NCBI GenBank assembly: GCA_937625935.1
Contig: OW569357.1
Coordinates: 1 to 64,000 of the forward strand
DNA length: 64,000 nt
From: Tetramitus jugosus
Lineage: Eukaryota; Heterolobosea; Eutetramitea; Acrasida; Vahlkampfiidae
Direction of reading: 5' to 3'
This document shows positions 61,539 to 64,000 of this stretch, one piece after another. The position numbers and the translations under genes were made by a program. Under the pieces are notes generated by a model. The model saw only the letters and a program-made list of their open reading frames with translations. It did no database searches and was not told the origin of the DNA. How positions within the stretch are numbered: position 1 is the stretch's first letter; the number at the start of each line of letters is the position of its first letter.

Positions 61539-62342
61539 TTACCGCTGATTGTGATTCATTGCTTCTCCGGACTCTACTCCATTCGACAGACTCTGCTCTT
61601 CCTTCTTACGTGTGAAGAAAAGGAAACAACCTACAGAGACCAAAAACGCTGGAAGGAGGACCAAAACAACAGAAGCAACAATAATGCTTGCATATTTCAC
61701 CCTTTTGTCTCTCTTGCTTTGTTCTCCTTGTACTCCTGATGTACTGTTCGTAACTCTGAGTTGACCTACACCAGAACGCCCACCTCCACAACATAGATCT
61801 CCCTCTGAACAAAGTTTGTTGCCACAAGATGAAGCTGGATCGGAATGAATTTGATCTTCTTTTACAAGCGAACACAAAGTACTCGCGTTCATCCTTGTCA
61901 ATCGGTTTCCAGTTGATATTTGAACAGGAACACTACTGTTCAATGCTGTTCCATCTCCAACTCGACAGTTAGAATTAAAACCCCAAGAATACATGGAACC
62001 ATTGGAATCTATTGCAAGAGAGTGATAGTCACCTGCACGGATCAATACAATTGTCTTTCCAGCAATCGCACCTCCCGATATTAAAACAGGAACGTTTCTG
62101 TTCATTGTTGTTCCATCTCCAAGCTGACCACGTGAATTGTTACCCCAAGAGTACAATGCACCGTCTGAATCGACTACGAGACAATGATCCACACCAGCAC
62201 TCACCATTGAGACATGTTTTCCGAGAAGAGAGATCACTGGATTCAATCGATTGAACGTAGCTGAGCACTGGTGTACTTTCAATCGACAAAAACAATGGAC
62301 AATAAGGTACTGAAAGACTGCGAGTGCTAGAGCAAGTTTCAT
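61539..62342 (-). CDS. Small RCC1-repeat membrane protein
   Basis: 267 residues from the first ATG (62342); the frame further upstream starts only at a TTG. A signal peptide (MKLALALAVFQYLIVHCFC) is followed by about three RCC1-type repeats (YSWGNNSRGQLGDGT, YSWGFNSNCRVGDGT), a short Cys-rich segment (CGNKLCSEGDLCCGGG), one transmembrane helix (about 222-248) and a short charged tail with no kinase. It looks like a reduced relative of the RCC1 receptor kinase at 10592-14240. Three repeats cannot close a seven-bladed propeller alone, so it may oligomerise or be a truncated gene. Confidence 0.78.
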   Translation of the reverse strand: MKLALALAVFQYLIVHCFCRLKVHQCSATFNRLNPVISLLGKHVSMVSAGVDHCLVVDSDGALYSWGNNSRGQLGDGTTMNRNVPVLISGGAIAGKTIVLIRAGDYHSLAIDSNGSMYSWGFNSNCRVGDGTALNSSVPVQISTGNRLTRMNASTLCSLVKEDQIHSDPASSCGNKLCSEGDLCCGGGRSGVGQLRVTNSTSGVQGEQSKRDKRVKYASIIVASVVLVLLPAFLVSVGCFLFFTRKKEEQSLSNGVESGEAMNHNQR

Positions 62343-62582
62343 TAATAGTAATTTGGTATGTATGTAAGGTGTTGTGGCAAAAATTCTGAACGAAAGCAAG
62401 GATTACCATCTAAACTTTTGACATTGGGTAACATTTTCATCGCAAGGGGATTCCTTTTTCGTAATATGGTATGTTTTACGTCGGTGACGGGACATCACAT
62501 TTCATGAAAATGACACACGGGTTTTCATGAAACCCGAATAGAGAGAAGGATTTGGCTTACGTTACTGTTTCGCAACCAAACT

Positions 62583-64000
62583 CTATTTGGATGAGAGGGC
62601 AATGATAGATCGCAACCCATTCTGTTTCCTATTTTCGTGAACAATCTGTGCAGCGTCTCCACTGACTGTCAAGACTGCGTAGGCATGTCTTCGGGTCGTA
62701 TTGTCGCTGCACACGTGGAATCTTAAATCATAATTTAACAGGCAGTTCATACCTAGTGCCTTCGCATGAGCCCTAATCACTGCGTTCGCCTCCATGACTA
62801 ACTCTTGCTGGAAAGCACCAAAGAATTGTGTGTTGTCAGACTCCCTGACAAAGTGTTGGGTAATTTTACCAACAACTCGAATGATACGAGCACCTGCCAC
62901 ATAGGACAGTGGAGTCATTGTCACATAAATGTTGTTCAGCCATTGTGTGTCTTCATCGACTTCGGTACTCTGTGAGATCGCTTTCATGGGGTTATCCACT
63001 ACTGCTTCTTCCATTGGGAACATTAAATCTTGTTCATTGATTGATACAACTTGAACTTTTGGTTGCTGAAATTTTTTTTCAATAAATGTTGGTACGGGCA
63101 TAAATACTTGATTGGGAAGCAGCACTGGATACACACTTTGCAGTGGTATTTTAGGTTGATGTTCAACGTTCAACATGGCCATTGCCTGGAATGTAATCAT
63201 TAATTCTGCCTCATCCGAAAACTGAACATCCGTCGTGATACCATTGACCGACACAGAGTACACGTTACGACTACTGTTGACAAACAATAACAGCTTAAAG
63301 GCAATCGAGCTGTACAAATCGTTGAATACAGCAGATATAAATTGTTGCTCATTCTTCTCTGTTGCTACAATCTTTGATAGATCATATCGCTTTTGCATAA
63401 AGATATTGTGCAGATTTGTGGCTTGGGTGCTGTTGAATCCTTCTGGTGTCGATGTTGACCTCAGATTTGAGAAGGTCACACCTCCAGGCAATACTGGATC
63501 AATAAGAGCAACCATCTTATCCTCATCTGTAACATCATCGATCTCTATCACATCTCCAGTTTCATTCATGAAATCAGTGGTAGCGAATTTATAATCCAAT
63601 TCGTCGTTGTCATCCAGAGAATCACTGTCGTCATCATCCGTGAGAACAGATGAATGTAAAAACTGAGATATCTGTTGTTGCATATCTTGTTTATAGGCAG
63701 CATTCATCTCTGCGAGTTGAACTCGTGCAAGTTGAATCTTTGCTGAATTCTTATTAACTGTAATGTTGAGAGGTGTGGGTTCAGGCAGACAACCCAGATG
63801 AACACCAGTACCTGTAACAGTGGCAACAATATATGAATCATCAACTGCAATATCATATGTTACGTTGAATACTGCATTTACATGATAAATGCGCATCTTG
63901 TGCAGCATTTGCTTGTGTAGATCGTACTCGATGAACGGCAACATTGTGCTGACAACCTTGGCATTACTTTCACCAACTTTGCGACTCTTCGTTCTGCATA
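62583..64000 (-). CDS. C2CD5-like protein, C-terminal part
   Basis: The frame is open to the right edge of the window, so the N-terminus is missing; about 471 residues are present, ending at 62583. The segment AKVVSTMLPFIEYDLHKQML and YDIAVDDSYIVATVTGTGVHL resembles the region after the C2 domain in C2CD5 (CDP138), as does the later GMNCLLNYDLRFHVCSDNTT, possibly a second copy of the same module. An acidic stretch (DDDDSDSLDDNDELD) lies between them. Animal C2CD5 works in GLUT4 vesicle fusion; a membrane-traffic role is inferred only. The N-terminal C2 domain should lie beyond the window. Confidence 0.6.
   Translation of the reverse strand, partial: CRTKSRKVGESNAKVVSTMLPFIEYDLHKQMLHKMRIYHVNAVFNVTYDIAVDDSYIVATVTGTGVHLGCLPEPTPLNITVNKNSAKIQLARVQLAEMNAAYKQDMQQQISQFLHSSVLTDDDDSDSLDDNDELDYKFATTDFMNETGDVIEIDDVTDEDKMVALIDPVLPGGVTFSNLRSTSTPEGFNSTQATNLHNIFMQKRYDLSKIVATEKNEQQFISAVFNDLYSSIAFKLLLFVNSSRNVYSVSVNGITTDVQFSDEAELMITFQAMAMLNVEHQPKIPLQSVYPVLLPNQVFMPVPTFIEKKFQQPKVQVVSINEQDLMFPMEEAVVDNPMKAISQSTEVDEDTQWLNNIYVTMTPLSYVAGARIIRVVGKITQHFVRESDNTQFFGAFQQELVMEANAVIRAHAKALGMNCLLNYDLRFHVCSDNTTRRHAYAVLTVSGDAAQIVHENRKQNGLRSIIALSSK

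Overview
The window is the end of a eukaryotic chromosome, most likely from a Naegleria-type heterolobosean amoeba. It opens with 712 bp of perfect CCCAAA repeat, C-rich on the + strand as expected for a left telomere. Genes are densely packed, often less than 150 bp apart. Introns are few and short: 13 can be placed by GT..AG ends and reading frame, 11 of them 56-106 bp, with GTATGT or GTAAGT donors predominating. UTRs are A+T-rich and several proteins carry long Gln/His/Asn/Ser tracts. The genus is inferred from gene style and content and was not checked against a database.

Region 1 (1-10.5 kb) is subtelomeric. The telomere is followed by degenerate telomere-like tracts, an array of seven 38-bp palindrome units, and a run of damaged genes. 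These are a 5'-truncated ORF, a frameshifted minus-strand gene, a TPR gene broken by one base, a MACPF (perforin-like) relic, a secreted Cys-rich protein without a visible ATG, and an F-box/leucine-rich-repeat gene with a frameshift and an in-frame stop. Only one F-box gene here looks intact.

Region 2 (10.5-21.3 kb) holds signalling genes: a receptor kinase with an RCC1-repeat and EGF ectodomain, a membrane-anchored tyrosine phosphatase and a DUF4291 protein. It also holds a 4,860-bp DNA transposon with perfect 14-bp inverted ends and a perfect 8-bp target duplication. Its single long ORF appears to combine a DDE-like core with zinc-finger, DEDDh exonuclease, CXC and SAP modules. This is the strongest candidate for something undescribed.

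Region 3 (21.4-64 kb) is mostly intact conserved genes: IMP3, a WDR37-like protein, kinesin-1, an HMG-box protein, a membrane subtilase, a Na+/K+-type ATPase with altered cation-site residues, LSM2, a beta-helix/sirtuin fusion, TBCK, diaminopimelate epimerase, a RalGAP-beta-like protein, a GT64 glycosyltransferase, a nucleotide-sugar-type transporter, a small RCC1 membrane protein and a C2CD5-like gene cut by the window edge. Several hypothetical coiled-coil and low-complexity proteins lie between them, one interrupted by a single in-frame TAA. A GC-rich, strongly self-complementary segment near 29 kb may be a structured RNA.

The genes do not form one pathway. They cover ribosome biogenesis (IMP3), RNA processing (LSM2), transport and small GTPases (kinesin, TBCK, RalGAP-beta), ion transport, glycosylation and surface signalling. 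Decay is concentrated near the telomere.
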